The notes beneath the pieces were generated by a model, which had not been told where the DNA came from, did no database searches, and saw only the letters and a list, made by a program, of their open reading frames with translations. A stretch of DNA of 64,000 nt, taken from Ktedonobacter robiniae (GTDB taxonomy: Bacteria > Chloroflexota > Ktedonobacteria > Ktedonobacterales > Ktedonobacteraceae). Both the position numbers and the translations under genes were made by a program. Shown piece by piece: positions 8,476 to 17,772 of the stretch (position 1 is its first letter; the number at the start of each line of letters is the position of its first letter). The stretch covers positions 1,116,001 through 1,180,000 of the forward strand of contig NZ_BNJG01000002.1 of the NCBI RefSeq assembly GCF_016587375.1. Direction: 5' to 3'.

Positions 8476-10328
8476 TTAGCGATACTCTTCGGTGAGCATC
8501 TTCTCTAGAGGCGCGATGCTGTCGGCCAGGCCACCTTCGCGGTTACGGGCCAGCCAGACCTGGCGGAAGTCGCCGAGAAGGCTCTGAACATCCTTGCGCG
8601 CGCGCTCTAATAGATCGGCGTTGGTGGGATCATGCGCTAGTTGAACGCGCAGGCTGGCATGGTGCATCAAGCGGCACACCAGTTCGTACTCCTGCACAAT
8701 CAGCGCGGCTTCAGGACTTTGCAGGCGGATGCTCACGAGCTCACGCTCGATCTCCAGAAGTTGCTCATCGGCCTGGATGAAGGTTTGGAGCGGGAAGAGC
8801 GGATCATCTTTCACCTGCGCGAGCGGGCGGTGCAGAGCCCAGAAGTGAGGCGTGCTATTATGAATGATCTCGAAGAGCTGGTAGACATTACCCAGACGCG
8901 CGATAAGCTGGCCCATCTCCCCCTGCTCATCCTGAAAGGCATAGCGACCCGTCAGAGCTGGGATATCGCTGTCGGAATTGCTCGCCAGGCACCAGGAGTA
9001 GGCGGCACCCGCTGCGTAGCCAGGATAGCTTATCGGCAAGGGCTGCCAGTGTCCGTTATCACCCCAATCGGTGTTGAGATAGCCGCTGGCACCATAGGTT
9101 CGAGCCGCCTCAGCCGCGCTACGCAGGTTCCCCAGGGCGTTATCGACGCGCCCCCCAGCGAGTTCCATGAGGAGGTACCTGGGCAGACATAGAAGGACAT
9201 ACCAGACGCCGCCAGGTGCTGGCTGCGCTCGGCGAAGGGATGGTTATCCTCATAGCCCCATTCGAGAGCAATCATATCACGCGGTAACTCTTTAAAGAGC
9301 TCGGGGTAATCATTCAGGATATCGCTCCAGAACTGCACAGTGCGCCCCTGACGTTGCGCGATATCGCGAATCTTGAGCACATACTCCAGGTAGACCTGGT
9401 CCAGTCCGCGCTCCTGGCAGGCCTCCTGGCTCTGGCCGTGTCCCACATCAAAGGTCTCGTCGCAACCGATATTGACTACACGGCTCGCAAAGTGCGGAAG
9501 CAGCTCACTAAGGAGTTCTTCCACCAGGGCCACGCTGCCAGGCTGAACGGGGGCGAGGCTGAATGGTCCCTCTAGCGTTCCCCAGGGAACGGGGAAGCTC
9601 CCGCTCGTCTCGGCCAGGTGCGCGTAGGTTGGATGAATCAGCCAGCGCTTCATATGTCCAAAGGTGTTCTGGTTGGGGACCAGCTCTACAAAGCGCTCAC
9701 GGCAATAGGCATCCAGCTCCAGAATCTCTTCGCCTGTCATGGGTGAGGACTTGCCCCACACCTCCTGGTGCGCGCGATAGGCGAAGGTATGCTCAGTGTA
9801 GAGTTGAAACTGGTTGATCTTCCAGGAGGCCAGGAGATCGATGAGCTGGAACAGCGTCTCCATGGTCGGCACTTTATCGCGGCTGATATCAAGCATCACG
9901 CCACGTGCCGGGACATCGGGCCAATCGAGGATCTCCAGGCAGGGCAGGACACGCCCACACTGCTGGAGCAATTGGATCAGCGTACAAACGGCGTAGAAGA
10001 GGCCCACGGGCATCCGCGCCGTAAGCGTGATGGCCTTAGATGTCACCTGGAGCTGGTAACCCTGCTCGTGGCCCTCCTGCTGCGGATCAAGGACGAGCTG
10101 TATACCAAATTCATCACTCGCCATACCTGCTCCAGAGGCACGGATCTCGGCCGTTACAGCCGCCTGGTCGAGCAGGGCATGCTGCAAGCGTTGCGCGCTG
10201 GGGAAGATAGCCCCGGCCTCGCTGGCGTGCAAAATAATAGAGGCGCGGGCCGGGAGGATGCAAAGATCCACGTCTCGGCGCACTGAGCGCGGCGCGGGCA
10301 GGAAATAAAGGTCTTTGAGATCGTTCAT
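8476..10328 (-). pseudogene. GH20 beta-N-acetylhexosaminidase, frameshifted
   Basis: The 5' part (10328 to about 9155) encodes an N-terminal GH20b-like domain and then the TIM barrel. The catalytic Asp-Glu pair is in IGCDETFD, and VMLDISRDKVPT marks the barrel start. The frame is lost at SSWNSLGG, and the continuation GGRVDNALGNLRSAAEAA...LNTDWGDNGH lies in another frame down to 8476. The break falls in a run of six G (minus strand, near 9154), where seven would restore one gene of about 617 residues. The product would release terminal GlcNAc or GalNAc. It is downstream of an AraC regulator and a PhyH gene on the same strand. Confidence 0.82.
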
Positions 10329-10444
10329 AGAGAGCGGTTTTCCCTTCCATGCAAATAATCATGTGTGTATATCTATCAATTAAAAACACCCACCGCTGAC
10401 TTTGTCAATTGGAAGAGTTCGTTATCCTTGAGGCCACTTTCGTT

Positions 10445-11413
10445 TCAAGACAAATAGGGGGAAGAAGTGAAGAAACGTGTGCCACCCTGCTGGCGAAAGA
10501 GGGCTGGAGTCAGGCCAGTGCGCTGACGAAAGAGCGTGGTAAAGTAGCGGACGTCGGGGTAGCCGCAGACCTGGGCTATCTCTTTGATCGGCATACGAGC
10601 CTGCCGGTCCAGGAGAAGCTGCGCCGCCATCTCCAGCCGCAACCTGGTGAGATAGTCCATAATCGAGTCGCCCGTGACCTTGCGAAAGAGTCGCGCAGTG
10701 TGGCGCTCGCTGAGGTGCACCTGGGCCGCCAGGTCGCGCATGGTAACCGGGCGCGCATAGTTATCACGCAGGTAGCACTTGATTGTCTGCGTCACGGCCT
10801 CCTCTGGACTACGAGCCGGCGTGGGAAGCGGCTCATACAAGTCACTCGTATCCACGACGGAGCGCGCAGTATCCAGCAGGAGCTTGATGACCAGGCCCTC
10901 AACAACCTGGAGATAGCCCGGCTCACGACGCGTACCCTCCTCAGTCAGGAGTTCGAGCGTGGGCAGCATCGCCGTAGTACGCGCACTAACCACGGAGGAC
11001 GAGGCGAGATAGGCCCGGAGGAGCTCGTCCACGCCCGAGGCAGACACATTTTGTGCATCAGCTCGCTCATAGAGCGTATACGACCAGAAATAGATACCCA
11101 GCGGGTCTTCCTCGGATGAGATAATCTCATGCGCCACACCGGGTTTCGCGATAAAGACATCGCCTGCCTGGACAGCATAGTCCACTCCAGCGAAGCGGAA
11201 GAGGCCCCGGCCCTGAAAGGCATAGCAAACCTCGAAGAAGGAATGAGTATGCAGGTAATTCCGCCACCAGCGCGGCCCGATAAAGCCCCACCCCACAATC
11301 TCACTCTGGAAGCTACCCAGACATAACGAGAGCGTGAGATGGCTGAGATCAGTAAAACGCTGGCGCGGCGCGAGACTATCCAGGGCGAACCTCCTCTTAG
11401 GAACGGCAGGCAC
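10445..11413 (-). CDS. AraC-family transcriptional regulator
   Basis: A 322-residue protein with an N-terminal cupin-like sensing domain (HTHSFFEVCYAFQGRGLFRF...AGDVFIAKPG) and two C-terminal AraC helix-turn-helices. The first is MRDLAAQVHLSERHTARLF and the second IKEIAQVCGYPDVRYFTTLF, followed by the family RQRTGLTPALFR tail. It probably senses a sugar and activates the GH20 gene 117 bases downstream. The start is uncertain: GTG 11413 lies two bases after the PhyH stop, suggesting coupling, and an AGGAGG lies a little further in. Confidence 0.88.
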   Translation of the reverse strand: MPAVPKRRFALDSLAPRQRFTDLSHLTLSLCLGSFQSEIVGWGFIGPRWWRNYLHTHSFFEVCYAFQGRGLFRFAGVDYAVQAGDVFIAKPGVAHEIISSEEDPLGIYFWSYTLYERADAQNVSASGVDELLRAYLASSSVVSARTTAMLPTLELLTEEGTRREPGYLQVVEGLVIKLLLDTARSVVDTSDLYEPLPTPARSPEEAVTQTIKCYLRDNYARPVTMRDLAAQVHLSERHTARLFRKVTGDSIMDYLTRLRLEMAAQLLLDRQARMPIKEIAQVCGYPDVRYFTTLFRQRTGLTPALFRQQGGTRFFTSSPYLS

Positions 11414-11414
11414 T

Positions 11415-12164
11415 CTACAGAGTCAGCGGATCAATACCCCGCAGGATCATGCCCTGCCCTCGTGACTTATGTGTATCGACAGTAGGCGGATCGGCGGGAT
11501 CGCGCATTTGAATCAGGACGGTTGTGCGCGCCTCGCTGCTCACGTTGACGCCCGAGCCATGAATGGTCAGGTAGCTAAAGAAGAGCACATCCCCAGCCTC
11601 GGCGGGGCAGGGCTGCGACGCCTCAAGGGGATACTCATCAAACGAAAGGTGCCAGCTCCCCTCGGGATTATGCGGAACCGGACCCAGTTTATGACTGCCC
11701 GGCACCACGCGGACACAGCCCTTCTCCAGCCGCGCGTCATCGAAATGCACAATCGCCGCTATCATGCTATGGTTGGCATGCGGGAAGAAGGGATGATCCT
11801 GGTGCAGCGGGAAGGGCGAACCCTTCTCGGGCGGCTTGATAAACATCTTTGTATGATGCAACTGCACATTCGGGCTACCAATAACATCAGCCGCAACACC
11901 CGTAATCCGTTCATCGAGGATCAGACGACCAAACGAGGCCCCGTAAAACTGCACATCATGACAATGCAGGATTTTTGTATCGGTCGCCATGATCGCGTCG
12001 CGCGCACTAGCCCAGGTCGCATCGATATTGCGCTGGGCTGCCAGCCGATCCGCCAGTTCATGACACTCCTGGCGATATGCCGCCGCTTCCTCTCTGGAGA
12101 GCAATCCCTTTACCAAAATATAGCCGTTTTCATGGTAGAACGCCAGTTGTTCCTGTGTCAGCAT
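11415..12164 (-). CDS. Phytanoyl-CoA dioxygenase (PhyH) family protein
   Basis: A 249-residue Fe(II)/2-oxoglutarate oxygenase of the PhyH group. HQDHPFF near residue 117 supplies the first His and Asp ligands, and HGSGVN near 203 supplies the distal His. A downstream Arg in EARTTVLIQMR is the likely 2-oxoglutarate anchor. It should hydroxylate a small organic molecule; the substrate is unknown. The start has AAGGAGG in ideal position. It is the first gene of the PhyH-AraC-GH20 unit, which suggests an amino-sugar or glycoconjugate pathway. Confidence 0.85.
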   Translation of the reverse strand: MLTQEQLAFYHENGYILVKGLLSREEAAAYRQECHELADRLAAQRNIDATWASARDAIMATDTKILHCHDVQFYGASFGRLILDERITGVAADVIGSPNVQLHHTKMFIKPPEKGSPFPLHQDHPFFPHANHSMIAAIVHFDDARLEKGCVRVVPGSHKLGPVPHNPEGSWHLSFDEYPLEASQPCPAEAGDVLFFSYLTIHGSGVNVSSEARTTVLIQMRDPADPPTVDTHKSRGQGMILRGIDPLTL

Positions 12165-12325
12165 GCCAAACCTCCTTGCCGCATGGCACTCATTACAACG
12201 ATCAAACTATAGCCATAGTCTAACCGCCAGCATGACTGAGAACAATCAAGCGCAGGGACAACTTTGTTTGTAAAACAGACATAGATATAGATAGATAAAA
12301 CATGGTAACTTCGGTTAGCGTTTGC

Positions 12326-12331
12326 TACAAT
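12326..12331 (+). promoter_or_regulatory. Candidate -10 of a leaderless transcript
   Basis: TACAAT ends only seven bases before the ATG at 12339, and no Shine-Dalgarno sequence precedes that ATG. This fits initiation at or next to the start codon. No good -35 element is visible. Confidence 0.4.
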
Positions 12332-12338
12332 AGCTTGT

Positions 12339-13316
12339 ATGGCTGCAAAAACACATTTCTCAGAAGATACTTTGAAAGATATTCTCTCCCATTACACATT
12401 GGGGGAGCTTCTCGCGTTTGAGCCAGTTACCACGGGGACGGTACAGACGAATTACTTTCTTCAGACGACACAGGGTAGGTTTGTTTTCCGCTACTATCAG
12501 AATCGTTCCCTGGAGTCCGTCTTGTTTGAAATCGAGCTCATTCGCTACTTGACACGCTGCAATTATCCCTGCCCGGCTGTATTACAAGATAGAAACGGGG
12601 AACATGCTGGCATCTATAACGAAAAACCGTATACCATCTTTGAATTTGCCACAGGTCAGCATCTAGAGCATCCTAACGAGGCACAGAAGAGGCAGCTTGT
12701 CCAGCAGGTTGCCGAGCTAAACACCATCACCAGGGACTATAAACCACTGCATACGCCATATAGGTTGAACTATAATGTAGAGACTTGCTGGGAACTAGCT
12801 CAAGAGGCCACTCAAAGGATCAACACTGCTCAAGCCAGAGAAAAGCTGGCGTGGCTTGAGCACACGCTCGCAGGGCTCCATCTACCGCCATCCCTCCCCA
12901 GGGGAGTCTGTCACTGTGATTTCCATTTCTCCAACCTGCTCTTCACAGATGGGAAGTTTAGCGCTTTAATTGACTTTGATGATGCTAATTACACCTTCCT
13001 TCTCTTAGATCTCGCTGCCTTGATCAATCCTTTCCAGGCTTCTTTCGACTGGAACACCTGGCCTCATTTTCAGGAGGAAGAGAATGTATTTGATTTCAAC
13101 GAGACAAGGGCCATCTTGCAGGAATACGCCAGGCATCGACCTTTGAGCATGGACGAAAAGTGGCACCTCTTTGATGTGTATAAATTGAGTATCCTCTTCG
13201 ACTGTATCTGGTATTTCGAGCGCTGGGAGGGAGAGGATTTTTACGAGCGACGCAAAATCGCCTATCTTGACCGTTTGGGAAGAGACCAGTTTTATGCTCA
13301 AATCTTTGCCGACTGA
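12339..13316 (+). CDS. Phosphotransferase (APH/homoserine kinase II-like)
   Basis: A 325-residue kinase-fold protein of the aminoglycoside phosphotransferase/choline kinase group. The N-lobe ends in YTIFEFATGQHLEHP (hinge region). The catalytic loop is GVCHCDFHFSNLLFTDG near residue 190, with Asp as base and Asn as metal ligand. The metal-binding Asp is in ALIDFDDANY. It probably phosphorylates an amino-acid-like or sugar alcohol. The ATG lacks a ribosome binding site and lies just after a TACAAT box, so translation may be leaderless. Confidence 0.82.
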   Translation: MAAKTHFSEDTLKDILSHYTLGELLAFEPVTTGTVQTNYFLQTTQGRFVFRYYQNRSLESVLFEIELIRYLTRCNYPCPAVLQDRNGEHAGIYNEKPYTIFEFATGQHLEHPNEAQKRQLVQQVAELNTITRDYKPLHTPYRLNYNVETCWELAQEATQRINTAQAREKLAWLEHTLAGLHLPPSLPRGVCHCDFHFSNLLFTDGKFSALIDFDDANYTFLLLDLAALINPFQASFDWNTWPHFQEEENVFDFNETRAILQEYARHRPLSMDEKWHLFDVYKLSILFDCIWYFERWEGEDFYERRKIAYLDRLGRDQFYAQIFAD

Positions 13317-13369
13317 ACGTGGATATGCCATATTACAGCCTGATGGAAGGATCTCTCGATAAATAGAGA

Positions 13370-13398
13370 GATGGTGATGAGCAATGCCCATCACCATC
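13370..13398. terminator. Terminator hairpin between convergent genes
   Basis: The 10-bp perfect arms GATGGTGATG (13370-13379) and CATCACCATC (13389-13398) lie between the convergent phosphotransferase and TPM-domain genes. A second, AT-rich hairpin (ATCTCTC...GAGAGAT) precedes it. Confidence 0.6.
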
Positions 13399-13415
13399 TA
13401 CATGGTAAGCCAGAT

Positions 13416-14147
13416 CTAGAAGTGACCGCCCGCGCCACCACCAGTATTCCCGCCGCCAAAGCTTCCACCACCAGAACTACTTGGAGGTGTGTAAGTATGC
13501 ACATGAGTATAGGTGCCGGGTCCGCCGTAAAAGGGACCACGGCCACCTGAGCGCCGGGGACCTCCACCCGTTGAGGAACCTCTCCGCCGCCCGAGGGCAA
13601 CCACAATAATAATAAGCGCACCAAGCAAAACAAAACCCAGCACAATCGCAACTACGATGCCAGCTGGAGTAAGTGAGGATTGCTCATGATTCAGTGTCCC
13701 CTGGAGCGATGAGAGAGCCGCGATAGTAGCACTGGTATAATCGCTCTTGTTATCCTTGTGAAAGGCATCACCAAAGGCAGAGACGGCGTCCTGCGCCTGC
13801 TCATTCGAGAGTGAGACACTGGTGCCGCTCTGAATAGACACATTGCGATGAACAGTATCAATATCGATCACAATTGATTGCTGATCGGGAAGGAGACTAC
13901 GCGCCTCCGTGTTGAGTGCATCCAGGTCTCCTTGAAATGTATTAGTTGTATAAACGATGAGATCATTGGGAAGCTTCGCTCCCGCCTCCTGCACAGACGA
14001 TGCATTGAGCACCTGCGCCTGATCATGGATAGTCACCGTTTTGGCCCACCCACTCAGAGGCAGCAACAGCAGGCATAGAAGCGCAACGAGCATGGCCAGA
14101 AAGAGGGAGAGAGCTTTATTTCTCATACGCCAGATGGTAATATGCAT
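13416..14147 (-). CDS. Secreted TPM-domain protein with Gly-rich tail
   Basis: A protein of about 243 residues. An N-terminal signal sequence (ALSLFLAMLVALLCLLLLPL) leads into a TPM (formerly DUF477) domain starting TVTIHDQAQVLN. A transmembrane segment (GIVVAIVLGFVLLGALIIIV) and a Gly/Ser-rich tail ending SGGGSFGGGNTGGGAGGHF follow. This is the standard TPM-domain layout of membrane-anchored proteins proposed to act in envelope or photosystem maintenance. ATG 14147 is chosen because GAAGGG lies nine bases upstream; the frame is open to 14177. Confidence 0.83.
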   Translation of the reverse strand: MHITIWRMRNKALSLFLAMLVALLCLLLLPLSGWAKTVTIHDQAQVLNASSVQEAGAKLPNDLIVYTTNTFQGDLDALNTEARSLLPDQQSIVIDIDTVHRNVSIQSGTSVSLSNEQAQDAVSAFGDAFHKDNKSDYTSATIAALSSLQGTLNHEQSSLTPAGIVVAIVLGFVLLGALIIIVVALGRRRGSSTGGGPRRSGGRGPFYGGPGTYTHVHTYTPPSSSGGGSFGGGNTGGGAGGHF

Positions 14148-14248
14148 TACGTCCATCCCTTCAAGATAGATACACAAGATAACAATAATCCCTCAAAGAG
14201 ATTGACGCTAATTACACGCGCTTCTCAAAAATATGGATATGTCCATAT

Positions 14249-14752
14249 TCAGGATAAAGAGGCCACCATCTGGCGCTTCACCGTGCGATAGCCAAGCTTT
14301 TCGTAGAAGCGCAGCGGTCCGGCGGCAAAGTCCCAGGACTCAAGCTGGAGCTCGATCGCGCCCCGCGCCCTGGCCCAGTCATGAGCCGCCTGCATAAGGG
14401 CTCGACCACAGCCCGTTTTCCGGCAGGCCTCGGTTACAAAAAGGCTCTGTACATAGCCATAGCGATGGGCCACCCTGAGCGGATGCACCTCGTCTTCGCG
14501 TAGGTATACCTCTACAAAGCCGATGATGCTGTCGGCTTGCTCAGCCATCAGGATCGCGGCATCCTCCCGCTGGATGATGTCGCGCAGACCCTTTGCTAGT
14601 TCGCCAGTTTGCTGCTCGCGCACCTCCACTCTATCGGGCATACGCAGCCAATCGGGAAGGCCCACGACATGATAGAGGTGAAAATCCCAATACAGGGGGC
14701 AAAGCTGAGGAATATCCGCTTCCGTTGCGGGACGCGTCGAGAATGTCTCCAT
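14249..14752 (-). CDS. GNAT N-acetyltransferase
   Basis: A GNAT-fold protein of about 167 residues. The central strand is ADSIIGFVEVYL, and the acetyl-CoA loop reads VTEACRKTGCGRALMQAAHDWARA, matching the R-x-x-G-x-G/A signature. The C-terminal LGYRTVKRQMV is typical of aminoglycoside or small-molecule acetyltransferases. ATG 14752 follows AGAAAGAG; an alternative start lies at 14779. The substrate is unknown. It is divergent from the zinc-ribbon gene at 14926. Confidence 0.83.
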   Translation of the reverse strand: METFSTRPATEADIPQLCPLYWDFHLYHVVGLPDWLRMPDRVEVREQQTGELAKGLRDIIQREDAAILMAEQADSIIGFVEVYLREDEVHPLRVAHRYGYVQSLFVTEACRKTGCGRALMQAAHDWARARGAIELQLESWDFAAGPLRFYEKLGYRTVKRQMVASLS

Positions 14753-14925
14753 TGTTTTCTCTTTCTGCGGCATATACATTATTCTCTTTTTAGAGTATAG
14801 ATATATACAGGGAATTTGTCACGCTTCTAGAGCGCAATTATCTGGACCACCTTACTACATTTCGTTGTGATGGCTACCAGAATAAGCAAAATCGATGAGA
14901 TACTCAGCGTAACCACTACCCTAAA

Positions 14926-15738
14926 ATGAAAGAAGAAGAAGTGAAGCGAGGAGAAAAGCACGCCAGGGCAAGCACAGAGAAGTGCGCTGACTGCGGCACC
15001 CCACTCGTCCTCATAGGTCATGGCAGTGAGCAAACGAGTGGTCGGAAGATATGGAGCCATGCTAATGAGCACTGGTCCTGGTACCAGTGTCCTTATTGTG
15101 GACTCTACACACGCATAAGCCTCTTCGATAGCTGGCCCTTATCGACACTTAATCAGCGTGAGATAGATATTCACGAGCGCCTGATACCAGACCCATTTGA
15201 ACCAAGTGAAGGGTACAGCGCGACCTGGCCTGTTATACAACATTGCCTGGCATGCCAGGGCGTATATCAAGTTTCTGCTATACGCACCTGGCAGAGCCAG
15301 GAGAGCACACTCGTACCAAAGACAGAAAAAACGCCCCAACGCCTGCCAGTCGAAAGCAATTCCCTCCAATTTTCACTACAGAAACCTCTCTGCCATTGTG
15401 AGTATATTGAAGAAGGAATAGGAAACCTTGAGCAGGTCTTGGAGGCACTACCCCAGGAATGCATTTTGCTTATCCCAGAAAAGCATAAGAGCAAGCGAAT
15501 GTGGGCTGCGAAGTACCTTATTGAGCAATGTGGAGCCCTTGTCACGACATGGCCATACCCTCTCAAGGTTACAGAAGCTCTAATAGCCCTCCGAACTTAT
15601 GGGCCTGACCCCGATTATCCGCATGAAAGCAACATGTATTTTGCCTGGAGTCCCTCAGCCCAGCAAGGTACTATCTGGATTGAGTTCAGATCTCGCCCCG
15701 AAAGCATATGGGCCAGGATAGTTTCCGGCAGATCATGA
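14926..15738 (+). CDS. Hypothetical protein with zinc-ribbon motifs
   Basis: A 270-residue protein with CADCG near residue 20 and CPYCG near 54, spaced as one zinc ribbon. A further HCLACQG lies near 105. The middle and C-terminal parts are not recognised. The region ILLIPEKHKSKRMWAAKYLIEQCGALVTTWP looks like a mixed alpha/beta fold. The role is unknown; nucleic-acid or protein binding through the ribbon is possible. It is convergent with the SDR gene. Confidence 0.6.
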   Translation: MKEEEVKRGEKHARASTEKCADCGTPLVLIGHGSEQTSGRKIWSHANEHWSWYQCPYCGLYTRISLFDSWPLSTLNQREIDIHERLIPDPFEPSEGYSATWPVIQHCLACQGVYQVSAIRTWQSQESTLVPKTEKTPQRLPVESNSLQFSLQKPLCHCEYIEEGIGNLEQVLEALPQECILLIPEKHKSKRMWAAKYLIEQCGALVTTWPYPLKVTEALIALRTYGPDPDYPHESNMYFAWSPSAQQGTIWIEFRSRPESIWARIVSGRS

Positions 15739-15793
15739 TACAATCGACGCCACCCCTCCTGGGTTCCCTATCGCAGGAGGGAGGCAATCTGTG

Positions 15794-16744
15794 TCATTGT
15801 GCTTCGTTGAGCATGTTCTGTGAGGTGTTCCACAATCTTACAGCGTTCTCAGGGTCGATTGCATGTGCCGCTACCCCTCTACGAATACCGGGCTGATGTG
15901 GCCCAGCTTCGTTACAGTCTTCAAAGTAGCGACCGCTTACGCCCTCGACCAACGGTGAGGCGGCCAGCAACACAGAGGTCGCCGCGCCTTGCTCAATATT
16001 TTTAATCGATACCCCTGTGCTTGCTGGGCCTGACTGTGCGGGGTTCACCGGTGCATCTTTCATGTGGCGTCCAAGATTGGTACTGGCGATTCGACCAGGG
16101 TTCAGTGCATTGGCAACGATACCATCACTTGCCCAGCGCCTGGATGCTTCTACTGCAAACAGGATGTTGGCCGTCTTGGATTGTCCATAAGCAACCCATG
16201 TATCATAGGGGCGAGCGTGAAAGTCGATGTCATCAAAATCAACCCCGCCATTGATATGCCCCACCGAACTGACTGACACAATACGAGCATGGCCCGTCGC
16301 GGCCATCGCGTCGTGCAAACCAAGCGCCAGCGCAAAGTGGCCGAGATGGTTCGTGGCGAATTGCATCTCGTGCCCCTGTGCACTGACCTCCCGCTGTGGA
16401 ATGGCCATGACGCCGGCGTTGTTGACGAGGATATCAAGTGAACCCTCCCAGCCTCTCACAAACGCGCGTACCGAAATCAGGTCTGACAAGTCGAGCTGTC
16501 CAACACGAATATGCTGGTTGCCTGTCGTCTGCCTGATGTCTTTGGCTGCCTGTTCACCTGCATCGGTATTACGAACGGCGAGCATCACTTCAGCACCAGC
16601 TTGCGCCAGGGCGCGAGCCGTTTCCACTCCGATACCGCTTGAGCCTCCTGTGACAAGAGCTCGTTTCCCACGGAGATCTATCCCTTCAATGACTTCCATC
16701 GCGGTTGTTGTCGCACCGAATGGTGTTGTGATTAATTCTGCCAT
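15794..16744 (-). CDS. Short-chain dehydrogenase/reductase
   Basis: A 316-residue classical/extended SDR. The nucleotide-binding motif is VTGGSSGIG near residue 34, NNAGVMA lies near 118, and the active site is YGQSK near 195 with the preceding Ser in SVSSVG. The length and the GKRALVTG start resemble retinol dehydrogenase/WW-oxidoreductase-like members, so NADP(H)-dependent oxidation or reduction of a carbonyl is expected. A MerR-type promoter lies about 90 bases upstream, so it is probably induced by a redox, metal or electrophile signal. Confidence 0.88.
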   Translation of the reverse strand: MAELITTPFGATTTAMEVIEGIDLRGKRALVTGGSSGIGVETARALAQAGAEVMLAVRNTDAGEQAAKDIRQTTGNQHIRVGQLDLSDLISVRAFVRGWEGSLDILVNNAGVMAIPQREVSAQGHEMQFATNHLGHFALALGLHDAMAATGHARIVSVSSVGHINGGVDFDDIDFHARPYDTWVAYGQSKTANILFAVEASRRWASDGIVANALNPGRIASTNLGRHMKDAPVNPAQSGPASTGVSIKNIEQGAATSVLLAASPLVEGVSGRYFEDCNEAGPHQPGIRRGVAAHAIDPENAVRLWNTSQNMLNEAQ

Positions 16745-16833
16745 TTGCTTCCCACCTTTATTAGTTATCTTAAATTCTTCACAATACTCTCGTACTCTTG
16801 ATCCTCAAGAGATAATTTCTTCTTCATGTCCGT

Positions 16834-16864
16834 AGTATAAAAAACCTCAAGTGCTTGAGGTCAA
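16834..16864 (-). promoter_or_regulatory. MerR-family promoter/operator of the SDR gene
   Basis: Read on the minus strand, TTGACC (16864-16859) and TATACT (16839-16834) are separated by exactly 19 bases. That is the stretched spacer diagnostic of MerR-family control. The palindrome ACCTCAAGTGCTTGAGGT (16844-16861) fills the spacer and resembles SoxR/MerR operators. The transcription start would be near 16827, giving a leader of about 80 bases. No MerR-family regulator gene is in the neighbourhood. Confidence 0.72.
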
Positions 16865-17126
16865 GACCTTTCAGTATTTCTCTTTATACTAATATTGCTG
16901 CTCTTCTATTTGCATTTTTTATAAACATATGTTATAGTTGCAAAAGTTACTGTAATATAATGTTTTGCTCGTAGTTGGCTCCTATATATACCAGGAAAGG
17001 TCCTGGTGCTTCCATAGTCGTATAACATATTCTCCTATCCACATGCTAGAGGGTTTATACGTTCACTGGCAGGGCACGTAGGACGGGAGAAGGTTGGTAA
17101 GGATGGGATGGAGAGGGGTTTCCACA

Positions 17127-17210
17127 ATGAGACAACTACTACGTTTGCCACAATCACTACTACTAAGCAGCCCAATCTTCCTCATGGGTGCAGTCCATGC
17201 CGCTCGATAA
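17127..17210 (+). CDS. Small leader-like ORF (27 aa)
   Basis: An ATG behind GAGAGGGG opens a 27-codon frame whose product is hydrophobic and signal-peptide-like (LPQSLLLSSPIFLMGAVHA). It ends at TAA 17208-17210 and overlaps the start of the next gene in another frame. It could couple translation of the capsid cassette or be a decayed gene. The 380 bases upstream (16745-17126) hold the MerR-type promoter of the SDR gene and AT-rich sequence with no other gene seen. Confidence 0.35.
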   Translation: MRQLLRLPQSLLLSSPIFLMGAVHAAR

Positions 17211-17580
17211 CCAGAAGGCGGCTCACATCCAGCAGATGGTGAATAAAAGCTTCACCGGGCGCCAGCGTAATGTTGTGCTGGTCACCAATACTGCTGGCAA
17301 CTACAGCTATAGCGCGATGGCGGTCGTCTTCCGACCCGACCTGGCCGCCGATCCACAAATACCCGATCAAAGCGGGATGCCACCACATGCGCAAGCGGAA
17401 CTCGTGCTGATCGCGCCCCTGGGCACCAATCTGGCCGGCGTCGTCTTCATCGCCGACACGCCGACTGCGACCACAGCAGCCGTGCAGGCCGCGCCCAAGT
17501 ACGAGATCATCACCAGCGTTCCCGCCGGCATCATCCCTGGCGGCACGCATCTACGTGTCTACCTGCGCCGCTTCAGATAG
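17188..17580 (+). CDS. Capsid-cassette protein, hypothetical (130 aa)
   Basis: A 130-residue protein starting at GTG 17188 or, more plausibly, ATG 17197. After a short helical N terminus it is beta-rich (NVVLVTNTAGNYSYSAMAVVF..., AELVLIAPLGTNLAGVVFIADT) and ends in a basic tail (LRVYLRRFR). I do not recognise the family. Its position just upstream of phage head genes suggests a virion or head-assembly protein. A 13-bp hairpin follows the stop. Confidence 0.55.
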   Translation: MQSMPLDNQKAAHIQQMVNKSFTGRQRNVVLVTNTAGNYSYSAMAVVFRPDLAADPQIPDQSGMPPHAQAELVLIAPLGTNLAGVVFIADTPTATTAAVQAAPKYEIITSVPAGIIPGGTHLRVYLRRFR

Positions 17581-17587
17581 AGTTGTG

Positions 17588-17620
17588 GGTGTGTTGGAGG
17601 CGAGGCACCTCCAACACACC
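17588..17620 (+). terminator. 13-bp perfect hairpin
   Basis: The arms GGTGTGTTGGAGG (17588-17600) and CCTCCAACACACC (17608-17620) pair fully. TTGACCCGGTAGGGCACC follows. The right arm plus a CCCGGTGAACCAC-like tail recurs at about 17690-17717 without the left arm, and a similar hairpin with CTGACCCGGTGAGCTACC lies at 21058-21115. Confidence 0.55.
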
Positions 17621-17772
17621 TTGACCCGGTAGGGCACCCGATAAAGAGTACAAACGGCGAGCCATTCTGTGGGCAAACAAATGACACCTCCAACACACCT
17701 ATAACCCCGGTGAACCACGCAGTGGCGAGAAGTCTACGCGACCTGAATGTATATAAAGAAAGGATCAATGCT

